From contig NZ_CP053904.1 in NCBI RefSeq assembly GCF_013256425.1, forward strand, positions 3,596,001 through 3,660,000: DNA of 64,000 bases, given 5' to 3'. Positions 17,718 to 27,803 of this stretch are shown piece after piece; the first letter of the stretch is position 1, and every line of letters starts with the position of its first letter. The translations under genes were made by a program, and so were the position numbers. The notes beneath the pieces were generated by a model that saw only the letters and a program-made list of their open reading frames with translations, made no database searches and was not told the DNA's origin. The stretch is from Hymenobacter sp. BRD67 (GTDB taxonomy: Bacteria; Bacteroidota; Bacteroidia; Cytophagales; Hymenobacteraceae).

Positions 17718-18587
17718 ATGAACCGATTCGCCACCCCTCTTAGTGGTACCATGGCCCTGGCTGCCTTGGCGCTGCTGGGCAGCTGCAGCACTTCGCAGCA
17801 GGCCGAAACCTCTACCGTTAGCCCCGCCGACCGTCCCAACGCTATCGGGGCGCCGCGCACCGCCTCTACCGTATCGGGCCAGGCCCAGACCAAAGGCGGT
17901 ATCACCCTCACGCCCTACAACGACTCACCCAAGTTTCCGACGGCGCAAATGGTTTTGAACGCCCCCATTCAGGGCTCGACGGTGCCCAGCGGCGAGGTGG
18001 CGTTTTCGTACGACCTCACCAATTTTCAGCTGACCAAGATGACGGCCAGCGACCACGCCATGCAAATGGCCAACTCGATGAAAGGCCAGCACATCCACAA
18101 CATCGTGGACAACCAGCCCTACACGGCCCATTACGATACCAAGTTTACCAAGCCCATCGCCGACGGCCAGCATGTGGTGCTGTCGTTTTTGTCGCGCTCG
18201 TACCACGAGAGCCTCAAGCACGTCGGCGCTTATGACCTGCGCACCATCACGGTAGGTACCCCGGCCGCCGGCACCCAACCCCTGAATTTTGACCTGAAAG
18301 CCCCGCATCTCTTCTACAGCCGCCCTAAGGATACTTATTCGGGGAAAGATGCGCAGAAGATTATGCTGGACTTTTACCTCGTGAATACCACGCTGGCTCC
18401 CGATGGCAATAAGGTACGGGCTACTATCAACGGCACCGAGTTTATGCTCGACCAGTGGCTGCCTTACATGATGGAAGGCCTGCCGGCCGGCCAGGCCACT
18501 ATCAAGCTGGAACTGCTCGACAGCAGCGGCAACCTGATTCCCGGCCCGTACAACTCTGTTACGCGCACTATCACGGTAGCTCCCTAG
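17718..18587 (+). CDS. hypothetical lipoprotein
   Basis: A 289-residue lipoprotein with a signal peptide ending LLGSC (Cys near residue 23). The mature part has two beta-rich segments: one centred on LNAPIQGSTVPSGEVAFSYD and HAMQMANSMKGQHIHNIVDN, the other on LFYSRPKDTYSG, FYLVNTTLAPDGNKVRATIN and TRTITVAP. The His-rich QHIHNI followed by HYDTKF could bind metal, but this is only a guess. Similar proteins in Bacteroidota are annotated as hypothetical or phosphopeptide-binding proteins; I do not know a function. The gene converges with kmo at a shared hairpin. Confidence 0.75.
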   Translation: MNRFATPLSGTMALAALALLGSCSTSQQAETSTVSPADRPNAIGAPRTASTVSGQAQTKGGITLTPYNDSPKFPTAQMVLNAPIQGSTVPSGEVAFSYDLTNFQLTKMTASDHAMQMANSMKGQHIHNIVDNQPYTAHYDTKFTKPIADGQHVVLSFLSRSYHESLKHVGAYDLRTITVGTPAAGTQPLNFDLKAPHLFYSRPKDTYSGKDAQKIMLDFYLVNTTLAPDGNKVRATINGTEFMLDQWLPYMMEGLPAGQATIKLELLDSSGNLIPGPYNSVTRTITVAP

Positions 18588-18604
18588 CCAGCGCTGCCTC
18601 TTTA

Positions 18605-18658
18605 AATCGCTTGTCATTGCCGCGCTTCACTGCCTTGCGCCGGCAATGACAAGCGATT
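18605..18658. terminator. bidirectional hairpin between a lipoprotein gene and kmo
   Basis: Arms 18605-18622 and 18641-18658 are exact 18-base reverse complements (AATCGCTTGTCATTGCCG). TTTAAATC lies before and ATTATTTTTT after. The kmo stop codon overlaps the right end. The TGTCATTGC core resembles the hairpin at 27703-27797. Confidence 0.88.
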
Positions 18659-20042
18659 ATTTTTTACTGAACTCCTGGGTTAGCAGCTCCTGCACTTCCG
18701 GCTTCCCGTAGTCGGCCTCGGCCTGAATGTGCGGCATGAGCTGAGCCATGATGGCCTCCTGGCGCTGGCCGGCAGCCCAGGCTTCGGCATACGAGGTATC
18801 GGGCGAGAACGTGACCCGCGAGTAGAGTGGCACCCACTGGCCCGGATATTGGGCGGCTATTTTGCTCTCAATGCGCTTTTGCAGCAGAAAGCGCGGGTCG
18901 GCCACGCGGTCGCGCATCTCCACAAAGTTGTAGAGGGCCAGGTCGGCCATGGCGTCGGTATTGGGCTTGCGCTGATGCTCAAAGGCAGCCATCACCTGAC
19001 CCCAGTTGGCCTCGCCATACTGCTCCAGCAGCTGGTTGAGCACCGTGCAGTCTTCAAAGCCGGCATTCATCCCCTGGCCATAAAACGGCACAATGGCGTG
19101 AGCCGCATCTCCCAGCAAAAGCACCGTATCGTGGTAGGCCCACGGAAAGCAGCGAATGGTAACGAGTGAGCCCGTCGGATGGTCGAAGAACTCGTTGGTA
19201 AGCTGCGGCATCAGCGGCACAGCGTCGGGGAAGGTGGCGGCAAAAAACGCAGCTACTTCGGCCGGCGTTTGCAGCGCGGCAAATGACTTGTCGCCCTCAT
19301 ACGGGAAAAACAGCGTGGCATTAAACGAGCCATCGAGGTTAGGCAGGGCAATCATCAAAAAATTACCCCTGGGCCAGATGTGCAGCGCGTTTTTTTCGAG
19401 CTGCCAGCTGCCGGCTTCCCCTGCGGCAATGGTCAGCTCTTTATAGCCATATTCGAGATACTGCTGCGAGTAATCGGTGCGGTCGGTGCGCTGCAAGGCG
19501 GCGCGCACCGCCGAAAAAGCTCCGTCGGCTCCAAACAGCCGCTCGTAGGCTACATCCTGCTCGTGCCCGCTGGCTACATCCTGCAAATGCAGCCGGCGGC
19601 CCAGCAGGTCCAGCCCGGTCAGCTTCTGGCCGAAGGCCAGCTGCACGCGCGGCTCCTGCTCGGCCAGGTCGAGCAGGGTACAGTTGAGGCTGCCGCGGTT
19701 GATAGAATAGATGGCCTGGTTTTCCTGCCCGTAGGGCTGAAACGTGAGCTGCCCCTGCCCGTCGTGCATCACGCGCCGGTACATCGGAATGCCCACCTGC
19801 CGAATGTCGTCGGCCACGCCCACGCCGGCCAGCGCGCGCCAGCCCCGGTCCGAGAGCGCTAGGTTGATAGAGCGGCCACCCAGCAAGCCCTGCCTGCGCG
19901 GGTCGGGCAGGCGCTCAAACACCTGCACCGGGTGGCCGCGCCGCGCCAGGTACAGGGCAAGGAGGGAGCCTATCAGCCCCGCCCCCATTATTACCAGCGG
20001 CTCGGCCGCAGCCTCGGCTGCGGAAGATGAATAGTCAGCCAT
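18657..20042 (-). CDS. kmo: kynurenine 3-monooxygenase
   Basis: A 461-residue FAD-dependent hydroxylase that converts L-kynurenine to 3-hydroxykynurenine with NADPH and O2, in the route from tryptophan to quinolinate and NAD. The N-terminal dinucleotide fold reads IMGAGLIGSLLALYLARRGH and VFERLPDPR. The KMO-specific block GGRSINLALSDRGWRAL follows near residue 54. YSINRGSLN and the second FAD motif LLGDAAHAIVPFYGQGMNAG are in place, and FEDCTVL follows. The length matches bacterial KMOs. The next step enzyme, 3-hydroxyanthranilate dioxygenase, is at 39683, not adjacent; kynureninase was not found in this window. Confidence 0.93.
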   Translation of the reverse strand: MADYSSSAAEAAAEPLVIMGAGLIGSLLALYLARRGHPVQVFERLPDPRRQGLLGGRSINLALSDRGWRALAGVGVADDIRQVGIPMYRRVMHDGQGQLTFQPYGQENQAIYSINRGSLNCTLLDLAEQEPRVQLAFGQKLTGLDLLGRRLHLQDVASGHEQDVAYERLFGADGAFSAVRAALQRTDRTDYSQQYLEYGYKELTIAAGEAGSWQLEKNALHIWPRGNFLMIALPNLDGSFNATLFFPYEGDKSFAALQTPAEVAAFFAATFPDAVPLMPQLTNEFFDHPTGSLVTIRCFPWAYHDTVLLLGDAAHAIVPFYGQGMNAGFEDCTVLNQLLEQYGEANWGQVMAAFEHQRKPNTDAMADLALYNFVEMRDRVADPRFLLQKRIESKIAAQYPGQWVPLYSRVTFSPDTSYAEAWAAGQRQEAIMAQLMPHIQAEADYGKPEVQELLTQEFSKK

Positions 20043-20116
20043 TGTTTTTACTTGCTAGCGGCTGCCGGGCCAAGTGCCGTTGCGGGGCCTGGCCAAACGA
20101 CAAAACGTATACTATC

Positions 20117-20599
20117 TCAAAACCAGGCGCCGGCCAGCTGCATCAGCTGTTCCAGGCCGGCCTGGTCGGCCTCGTCAAACTCGGCCAGCCGGTCGCTGTC
20201 CACGTCGAGCACGGCCACTACCCGTCCGTTTTTCAGTATGGGCACCACTATTTCCGACTTCGAGTCGGAGCTACAGGCAATATGACCGGGAAAAGCTTCC
20301 ACATCGGGCACCAGTATGGTGCGGGCCTCGGCCCAGCTGGTACCGCACACGCCGCGCCCCTTGCGGATGCGGGTGCAGGCGATAGGCCCCTGAAACGGGC
20401 CCAAGACCAATTCTTCATTTTTTACTATATAGAACCCCACCCAAAAAAAGCCGAAAGCCTGCCGCAGCACGGCGGCCGTGTTGGCCAGGTTGGCCGTGCA
20501 GTCGGCTTCGTCGGCGGTGAGCGCGTTCAGCTGCGGATGTAGCTCGGCGTAGCGGGCGGCCTTGGGGAGACCCGGCTTCAGGAACAGCGTTTCAGACAT
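20117..20599 (-). CDS. msrC: GAF-domain free methionine-(R)-sulfoxide reductase
   Basis: A 160-residue single GAF-domain protein, starting at MSETLFLKPGL (20599) rather than at an upstream ATG at 20677. It matches the fRMsr family, which reduces free L-methionine-(R)-sulfoxide in the cytoplasm using thioredoxin. The family block is visible: FWVGFYIVKNEELVLGPFQG, ACTRIRKGRGVCGTSW and the catalytic region FPGHIACSSDSKSEIVVP. The three cysteines in CTRI, VCGT and ACSS correspond to the resolving and catalytic cysteines. It lies between kmo and the MscS gene on the same strand. A protein-bound Met-R-sulfoxide reductase (MsrB) is encoded at 48746. Confidence 0.9.
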   Translation of the reverse strand: MSETLFLKPGLPKAARYAELHPQLNALTADEADCTANLANTAAVLRQAFGFFWVGFYIVKNEELVLGPFQGPIACTRIRKGRGVCGTSWAEARTILVPDVEAFPGHIACSSDSKSEIVVPILKNGRVVAVLDVDSDRLAEFDEADQAGLEQLMQLAGAWF

Positions 20600-20697
20600 G
20601 AGAGGAAAAAAGGGCCGGTTGGCGGCTTTTGCCAGCAAAAAGCCTATACGGGCCCCACAAGTTTTGCGGGCCGGCAAAAATAGCCGCTGCGCCCCGG

Positions 20698-21809
20698 CTA
20701 AGCCGAGGCCGCCGACGCAGCCGGAGCCGCCACCGCAAAGCTACCGCCCTGGTGCTCGACAGCTTCCAGCAGACGGTAGTTCAGCGACTCCTTCACGTCG
20801 AGGTACTCGTCGTAGCTCGTAGTTTCGACAAAATACTGTACGGTTACCTCCTTGCCAGCGGGCGAGATGGCACTGAATTTCATCTGCACATCCTGCGTCA
20901 CCAGCGCGTGCTCGGCGATGGCCGCCACTGCCTCCCGAATAATGGCCTGTAGCTGGTCGCTGGTCGTTTTCTGGTCAAAATACAGCGTAAAGCCAACCCG
21001 CCGGGCCGTACGCAGGCTCAGGTTGTCGAGCGGCTTGTCAATCATGCTTTTATTGGGCACCGTGAGGTAGCTTTTCTCGGCCGTGCGCAGGCGCGTGCTG
21101 CGAAAGCCGATTTTTTCTACCGTGCCGCTTACACTACCCGCCGTTACAAGGTCGCCCACCCCGAAGGGCTGGTCGATAAAGATGGTAAAGGAGGCCAGCA
21201 GGTTTTCGAGGCTTTCCTTGGCCGCGAAGGCCACCGCCAGCCCACCAATGCCAAGGCCGCCAATCAGGGCCGTCACATTCACCGCAAATACCTGCCCCAG
21301 CGCTACGAGCAAGCCGATGACCACGATAAAAACCTTGAGCAGATCTTTGGCAAAAGGCAGAAACTGACTGTCGAGCCGCCGACTGCCGGCGGTGGCCGTC
21401 AGCTCGGCCCGGCGCTGCACCACCAGCAAGGCAAAATCAACCAGTCGCATAATCACCCACACTACGGTAGCAATTACGCCCAGGTGAAACAGCCCGAGCA
21501 GCGCTACCTTAGGCCACGGCTCAACCCCCGGCACTGCCGCTAGGGGCATAGGATAGCGCAGTACGCTAAAGGCCAGGTAAAAAGCCCCAGAAACAAAAGA
21601 GCTCCCAGCGGCTGAATCAGCAGATTGTGCAGCTCGGCTTCCGACACCCCCGCCGTGTAGCGCTTGGTGAGGCGAAACAGCGCCTTGCTCAGCAGCCGCG
21701 ACAGCAGCCGGTTCAACGCCGCTCCCAACAGCATAATAACTGCGGCTGTCAGGTAGTCAAACAGCTGGTTACCGAGTATTTCTCGGCGCAAAAAGTCAGG
21801 TATCTCCAT
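20698..21809 (-). CDS. MscS-family small-conductance mechanosensitive channel, apparent frameshift
   Basis: Reads as one 370-residue protein from the ATG at 21809 (MEIPDFLRRE) if one base is added at the A5 run 21579-21583 (T5 on the coding strand). The first frame holds the first membrane helix and ends LGALLFLGLF; the second resumes YLAFSVLRYPMPLAAVPG. TM3 and the pore region are VTALIGGLGIGGLAVAFAAK, with the family motif ESLENLLASFTIFIDQPFGV. GTVEKIGFRSTRLRT and LTVPNKSMIDKPLDNLS follow in the beta-domain. These channels open under membrane tension and release solutes on osmotic downshock. Confidence 0.85.
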
Positions 21810-22537
21810 TGGTAACGGGTAAATCAAACGCCTCGGGTACGCAGCGCCGTCCAAGCCTATCCTTTTACGTATTACGGGCCTTAAGCTGCCCCGGCTAACT
21901 CCTGGCAAAGTCCAGTTCATCCAATATACACCTGGTAGTATACTGGCTGCAAAGCCGCTGTAACCGGAACGCGACGGGCAAAAGTAAGAAGCGCCCTTAC
22001 GTGAGTCGGTAGTTTAGCAATTACTGATTGCCTTGCCCACGGCCCCAGGCTGCGGGTAAGCAACCCACTTGCATATGCTAAAACTTTAATATTCTTTCAC
22101 TTCCGCTTCACTTGCCACCCAAATTATTGCATTCTATGAAGAACTGGTAAAGCGCGCTCATCCGCGCTTGCGTAGTATACCCTCGGGACGCCTTTGCTTC
22201 CTGAAAAGCTGGTGAAAGTGTAGCCCCTCCCAACTTACAGCAGCTATAGCCCAGCTAACTGAGGCTAAAGCGCGGGATGAATTTTTTGCTTGCCTCCCGG
22301 AAAATTTATGAATCATGCCCCCACATTCAAAATCCAAAAAAGTGCCTTAAACTCTATTTAAGACCACTAAATTGTACTTACCCAAGTACAGCGCCCAAGT
22401 TTTTTATTGCCTTTTATGCAGAAAGTATGGTGTACTATAGTATTCTTTCGTTTACTTTGCAGCACCGGCACCCTAGTAATAGGTGATTGGGTTCATTCTT
22501 CTATTCTACCTTCTACCATTCCTAATTTAAAGTCACC
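21810..22537. other. AT-rich intergenic region upstream of the ArsR-type gene
   Basis: About 730 bases lie between the divergent MscS and ArsR-type genes. The right half (from about 22060) is clearly AT-richer. A 69-codon frame at 22277-22486 has no family resemblance. GTTTACTTTGCAG near 22447 resembles a -7 element with one mismatch and could serve the ArsR-type gene. No RNA gene was seen. Confidence 0.5.
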
Positions 22538-22858
22538 ATGAAACCTTTGCATTCCCGCGTTGAAGCTGAGCAGTTAGACCGCGCAGCCGCCATGCTTAAA
22601 GTGCTTTCGCACCCCAAGCGCCTCGCCATTGTAGACCTGCTCGGCAAAAGCAAGACCAAAGACCATCAGATGTCGGTAACCGAAATCTACCAGGCACTTG
22701 ATATTCCCCAGGCTATTGCTTCGCAGCACCTTATCACTCTAAAAGACCGCGGTGTACTGAAGTCGAGCAAGCTGGGTACCAAAATCTACTACTCGCTGGC
22801 TGTTCCGCAGCTGTTGAAGATTATTGATACCCTGGAAGATTACTCAGGCCGTATCTAG
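22538..22858 (+). CDS. ArsR-family winged-helix transcriptional regulator
   Basis: A 106-residue ArsR/SmtB-like regulator. It shows the winged-helix pattern: AAAMLKVLSHPKRLAIVDLL (helix 1-2), SVTEIYQALDIPQAIASQHL (helix-turn-helix) and LKDRGVLKSSKLGTKIYYSL (wing). The CxC metal motif of ArsR/SmtB helix 3 is absent (no cysteine at all), so it is not a classical metal sensor; members of this type in Bacteroidota often respond to redox or unknown signals. It stands alone, preceded by a long AT-rich upstream region and followed by a 60-base palindrome. Confidence 0.88.
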   Translation: MKPLHSRVEAEQLDRAAAMLKVLSHPKRLAIVDLLGKSKTKDHQMSVTEIYQALDIPQAIASQHLITLKDRGVLKSSKLGTKIYYSLAVPQLLKIIDTLEDYSGRI

Positions 22859-22869
22859 CTCGTGTTCTA

Positions 22870-22929
22870 TAGCAAGTTGAGCCCGGTTAATAGTCAGCTA
22901 GCTGACTATTAACCGGGCTCAACTTGCTA
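22870..22929. repeat. 60-base perfect palindrome
   Basis: Arms 22870-22899 and 22900-22929 are exact 30-base reverse complements with no spacer. The left arm starts TAGCAAGTTGAGCCCGGTTA. It lies between the convergent ArsR-type gene and hemA, so it may terminate both. Its outer part resembles the hairpin at 10103-10165 (AGCAAGT, GA, CCCG). Confidence 0.88.
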
Positions 22930-22959
22930 GTAAGCCAGCTTTTCTCCGGAAAGCGGCTT

Positions 22960-24240
22960 TTAAGCTCTGACAGGCTGCTGCTCCAGGTCGAAGATATCCG
23001 TAAGCAACGGGAGCAGCTGCTCGGCCTCATCGCGGCGACAAGCAGCTTTGAGGTGCAGCACATGCTGCTTCAATACCTTCTGCATAAAGGCGCGGGTGGC
23101 TTCGTCGAGTAGCTTCACCTCGGCAGGGGTAGCTTTTTTCTGGAAGCGGTCAAGCTCTTGCTGACGCAGCTGCTCCAGGCTCGCTTTCATGCGCTGAATA
23201 AGCGGCGATACCAGCATCTCGCGGCTCCAGTCGGCAAAGTCTACCATGCTTTCGGCGATAATAGCCTGCACCTGCGGTACCGCCGCCAGCCGCTGCTCCA
23301 GCGCGGCCGAAGCCTTGCTCTGGATAGCATCTACGTTATACACGAGCACGCCCGGCACCTGCTCCACCTCGGCGGCCACGGAGCGCGGCACGGCCAGGTC
23401 GATAAAAAATTTGTAGCTCAGCACATCGAGGTGCGCAACCAGGCTGTGGGTAAAGAACGGTGTATCGCGGTTGATGGATGAGATGATAACATCGGCTTCG
23501 CGCAGCGCTTCAGCCAGGTTTTCGAAATCGGCAATGCGCAGGCGGCCGGGCGCAAACTCGGCGGCCAGTTCCTCGGCGCGGGCACGGGTGCGGTTGCAGA
23601 GCGTCACGCTGCCGAAGCTCTTGCTATCGGCCAGGTGGCGGCATACATCGCTCCCTATTTCGCCCAGCCCTACCACCAGCACGCGCGGACTCGCTACATC
23701 GGCGGTAAGCTCTTCCACCAGCTCCAGAGCGGCGTAGCTCATAGAAGCCGCCCCATCGCGGAAGCTGGTTTCCTGCTGCACGCGCTTATTGGCAAAAAAG
23801 ATAGTGTGCAGCAAGCGGTGCAGAAACGGACCCGCCGCGTCGGCATCGGCCGTCCACTGGTAGGCATTTTTTACCTGATTGATAATCTGCATATCACCCA
23901 CTACCTGCGCATCGAGCCCCAGGGCCACTTCGAACAGGTGGCGGGTGGCCGAGTCGGCATCCGCAAACAGGTCGAAATACGGGGCAAAGCTTAGTGCATC
24001 GGCGCGGTGCTTAAGCTGGCCCAGCGCCCGTATAATGACGGCCGAGTGGTCGTCTTCGTGGGCGTAGTAGATTTCGGTGCGGTTGCAGGTGCTCAGCACC
24101 AACAGGTCCGATAGGGACAGCTCGGTACGCAGCTGCTCTAAAAAGCGACGGCAGGCGGCCTCATCCAGCGCCAGCAGCTCGCGAATAGCAAGTGGGGCAT
24201 TCCGGAAAGATAAACTGACAGCCTTAAACGGATGGGACAT
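22960..24240 (-). CDS. hemA: glutamyl-tRNA reductase
   Basis: A 426-residue enzyme started at 24240 (MSHPFKAVSLSF). It reduces glutamyl-tRNA(Glu) to glutamate-1-semialdehyde with NADPH, the first step of C5 tetrapyrrole synthesis. The catalytic Cys is C52 in LVLSTCNRTEIYY. VALGLDAQVVGDMQIINQVK, the NADPH fold VLVVGLGEIGSDVCRHLA and IISSINRDTPF are present, and the C-terminal dimerisation helices are complete. A -7 promoter element (24268-24275) lies 28 bases upstream. It is divergent from the sensor kinase gene at 24412; hemA is often transcribed apart from other heme genes in this phylum. Confidence 0.93.
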   Translation of the reverse strand: MSHPFKAVSLSFRNAPLAIRELLALDEAACRRFLEQLRTELSLSDLLVLSTCNRTEIYYAHEDDHSAVIIRALGQLKHRADALSFAPYFDLFADADSATRHLFEVALGLDAQVVGDMQIINQVKNAYQWTADADAAGPFLHRLLHTIFFANKRVQQETSFRDGAASMSYAALELVEELTADVASPRVLVVGLGEIGSDVCRHLADSKSFGSVTLCNRTRARAEELAAEFAPGRLRIADFENLAEALREADVIISSINRDTPFFTHSLVAHLDVLSYKFFIDLAVPRSVAAEVEQVPGVLVYNVDAIQSKASAALEQRLAAVPQVQAIIAESMVDFADWSREMLVSPLIQRMKASLEQLRQQELDRFQKKATPAEVKLLDEATRAFMQKVLKQHVLHLKAACRRDEAEQLLPLLTDIFDLEQQPVRA

Positions 24241-24267
24241 AGCACGGGTCGGCGCTGGGCCGGCCTG

Positions 24268-24275
24268 CAAAATTA
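24268..24275 (-). promoter_or_regulatory. -7 promoter element of hemA
   Basis: On the minus strand the bases read TAATTTTG, an exact match to the Bacteroidota TAnnTTTG element, 28 bases before the hemA ATG. That would give a leader of about 20 bases. No clear -33 TTG is seen at the right distance. Confidence 0.55.
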
Positions 24276-24411
24276 CGGTATAAATAACTGCGATGGAAAC
24301 AGGTAGAGTGCCGATTGGGTTCGGAAGACTCGGTAACTACCCAAACCCAGGCTTTTCCTCGTTGAACTGCGTATTCTGCGCTCCGGGCAGCAGGCCCGAC
24401 CTTTACCCCCT

Positions 24412-25619
24412 ATGCTTCCTCCCCTTTACGACCAAAAATCGCGCATCAAGCTCTTGGTCTTGGTAATGGCCCTGCTTATTGCCGGGGCTACTGTTATTTA
24501 TACCAACGTGCTCGTGCAACGCCTCTCGGAGCGCGAGCAGAGCCAGATTGACTTATACGCCAAAACGTTGCGCTACATTATAAATACGGAAGACACTAAA
24601 AACCTGCCTTTTTTACAAGAGCAGATTATTGAAGCCAACACGACCATCCCGGTTATCCTGACTGATGGCGAGAATATTAACGATGCCAAGAACCTGGGGT
24701 TGGGTACGCACCTGCCAGCGGCCGACTCGGTGCGGCGGATGAATGAGGTATTGCAGGAAATGCAAAAGCGCCACCCGCCCATTGTGATTGAGCTGGCGGG
24801 TGGCACGCGCAACTATATTTTCTATCAGGATTCGCGGCTGCTGCGGCAGCTGCGCACCTACCCGCTGGCGGCCCTGGCCGTTATCGCGTCCCTGGGCATT
24901 ATGGCGTATATCTCGTTCAGCTATTCGCGGCGGGCCGAGCAAAACCGGGTGTGGGTGGGCCTGGCCAAGGAAACGGCCCACCAGCTAGGTACGCCGCTGA
25001 GCTCGCTGGTGGGCTGGCAGGAATATCTGCGGCAGTCGGACCGCTTTCAGGACGAGCCGATTGTAGAAGAGCTGGGCAAGGATATCCGACGGCTCGAAAT
25101 CATTACCGAGCGCTTCAGCAATATCGGCTCGGTGCCGGTGCTCAAGGCCGAAAACCTGTATCAGACTACCCGCAATGCCATTGCCTATCTCGAAAGCCGG
25201 GTGTCGCGCAAGGTAAAATTCACCATCGAAACGGACCTGCCGCTCGATACGCCGGCCTGCCTCAACGTGCCGCTATTCGATTGGGTAGTCGAGAATATCT
25301 GCAAAAATGCCGTGGATGCCATGGACGGGCGCGGCGCCATTACGCTGCGACTGCGCCGAGTAAAGCCCCGGCGGCAGTGGTGGCGCCGGCGTACGCCCCA
25401 CCCCCAGGTTGCCATCGACATTACCGATACCGGCAAAGGCATCCCTAAAAACAAGCTCGAAAACGTATTTATGCCCGGCTACACCACCAAAAAGCGCGGC
25501 TGGGCCTAGGCCTGGCGCTGGCCCGCCGCATCATCGAAAACTACCACGAGGGCCGCCTTTTCGTGAAGTGGAGCGAAGTGGGCAAAGGCACTACGTTCCG
25601 GCTAATACTTAACCAATGA
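24412..25619 (+). CDS. membrane sensor histidine kinase, apparent frameshift
   Basis: Reads as one 402-residue protein if one base is added at the G3 run 25502-25504: the first frame ends TTKKRGW and the second resumes GLGLALARRIIENYHEGRLF. Two membrane helices (residues about 10-32 and 145-165) enclose a periplasmic sensor region. The phospho-acceptor His lies in KETAHQLGTPLSSLVGWQEY, the variant H box of this group. The ATPase part has VENICKNAVDAMDGRGAI, DTGKGIPKN and the restored G2 box. No response regulator gene is adjacent. It is divergent from hemA and its end faces rfbA. Confidence 0.85.
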
Positions 25620-25633
25620 GTAATGAGTAGTAA

Positions 25634-25680
25634 GCAATGGGCAATATTGTTCAAACGATTAGAATGATATTACCCATTGC
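25634..25680. terminator. hairpin terminator between the sensor kinase and rfbA
   Basis: GCAATGGGCAATAT (from 25634) pairs with ATATTACCCATTGC (ending 25680), with one mismatch. CTTTTTG follows on the plus strand. It sits between two convergent genes. Confidence 0.7.
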
Positions 25681-25698
25681 CTTTTTGTATTTATTCTC

Positions 25699-26577
25699 TT
25701 ACCCGCCCATTACCAATTGGTCGGGCAGGTTCATCAGATAATCGCCGTAACCACTCTTGCGCAGCGGGGCAGCAATTTTGCGGAGCTGCGCAGCATCGAT
25801 AAAGCCCTGGCGGAAAGCGGCTTCCTCGATAGAGCCCACTTTGAGGCCCTGACGCTGCTCCAGCACCCGCACAAACTCGCCGGCCTGCATGAGACTTTCG
25901 AAGGTACCGGTATCGAGCCAGGCCGTGCCCCGGCCCAGAATACCCACCTTTAGCTTGCCGCGGCGCAGATACTCGCGGTTTACGTCCGTGATTTCGTATT
26001 CGCCGCGGGGGCTGGGCTGCAGGTTACGGGCAATTTCAACTACGTCGTTATCGTAGAAATATAGGCCCGGCACGGCGTAATTGCTCTTGGGCTGAGCCGG
26101 CTTTTCCTCAATGCTGAGGGCTACTTTATTGGCGTCGAACTCCACTACGCCGTAGCGCTCGGGGTCATGCACATGGTAGGCGTATACCACACCACCGTCG
26201 GGATTGTTGTTGGCTTTGAGTAGCTCCTCCATGCCTTCGCCGTGGAAGATATTATCGCCCAGCACCAAAGCTACTTTGTCCTGGCCAATAAAATCAGCCC
26301 CAAGCACAAAGGCCTGCGCCAGGCCGTTGGGCACTTCCTGCACTACGTATTGAAAGCTGCAGCCCAGGCTTTGGCCGTCGCCAAGCAGTTTTTTGAATTG
26401 CTCCTGGTCGTGGGGCGTGGTAATGATAAGTATTTCCCGAATACCAGCCATCATCAATATAGATAATGGGTAATATATCATCGGCTTGTCATAAACCGGC
26501 ATAAGCTGTTTCGAGACAGCCAGGGTGAGCGGATGCAGCCGGGTGCCGGAGCCGCCGGCGAGGATAATGCCTTTCAT
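25699..26577 (-). CDS. rfbA: glucose-1-phosphate thymidylyltransferase
   Basis: A 292-residue enzyme that makes dTDP-glucose from glucose-1-phosphate and dTTP, the first step of dTDP-deoxysugar synthesis. The start is the ATG at 26577; the open frame reaches 26925, but that extra part lies opposite the next gene. The N-terminus MKGIILAGGSGTRLHPLTLA with SKQLMPVYDKPMIYYPLS is diagnostic. VLGDNIFHGEG and IEEKPAQPKSNYAVPGLYFY follow, then GRGTAWLDTGTFESLMQAGE. It is the last gene of a minus-strand sugar-nucleotide set that also holds rfbB; rfbC and rfbD are not present here. A repeat hairpin (26591-26679) separates it from the epimerase gene. Confidence 0.93.
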   Translation of the reverse strand: MKGIILAGGSGTRLHPLTLAVSKQLMPVYDKPMIYYPLSILMMAGIREILIITTPHDQEQFKKLLGDGQSLGCSFQYVVQEVPNGLAQAFVLGADFIGQDKVALVLGDNIFHGEGMEELLKANNNPDGGVVYAYHVHDPERYGVVEFDANKVALSIEEKPAQPKSNYAVPGLYFYDNDVVEIARNLQPSPRGEYEITDVNREYLRRGKLKVGILGRGTAWLDTGTFESLMQAGEFVRVLEQRQGLKVGSIEEAAFRQGFIDAAQLRKIAAPLRKSGYGDYLMNLPDQLVMGG

Positions 26578-26590
26578 AGAGTTGTTTTTA

Positions 26591-26679
26591 GCGCAGAGTT
26601 TCGCAAAGTTGGCAGAGTTTCGCAAAAGTTGCTGGCTAAGTACTCTGCGGAACCCTGCCAACTTTGCGAGACTCTGCGC
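26591..26679. repeat. inverted-repeat hairpin, empty copy of the GxxExxY-flanking repeat
   Basis: The left arm starts GCGCAGAGTTTCGC at 26591 and the right arm ends GCGAGACTCTGCGC at 26679. They are near-perfect inverted copies of about 37 bases around a short spacer. The same repeat flanks the GxxExxY gene at 52746-53206, but here it encloses no gene. It lies in the 100-base gap between rfbA and the epimerase gene. Confidence 0.85.
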
Positions 26680-26683
26680 TTCT

Positions 26684-27691
<1,008 letters not shown>

Positions 27692-27702
27692 AGAGCTGTC
27701 GG

Positions 27703-27797
27703 TTTGTCATTGCGAGCGCAGCGAAGCAATCGCATCAGAACGTAATCGTTCGGGTATCGTGCAGGTGCGATTGCTTCGCTGCGCTCGCAATAACAAA
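27703..27797. repeat. REP-like hairpin with 32-base arms
   Basis: Arms 27703-27734 and 27766-27797 pair over 32 bases with one mismatch, around a 31-base loop. The core is CATTGCGAGCGCAGCGAAGC. It fills the gap between rfbB and the epimerase gene on the same strand and could attenuate or process the transcript. Similar CATTGCGAGC hairpins are widespread in bacterial genomes. Confidence 0.85.
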
Positions 27798-27803
27798 ATA
27801 GGT

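Noticed and set aside
22277..22486. 69-codon frame before the ArsR-type gene
   Set aside because: AT-rich with unusual amino acid composition; overlaps the region where the promoter should lie.
22870..22929. Perfect palindrome as a replication origin or dif site
   Set aside because: No DnaA boxes, dnaA or parAB nearby, and no XerC/D-type core; similar palindromes occur at other gene ends.
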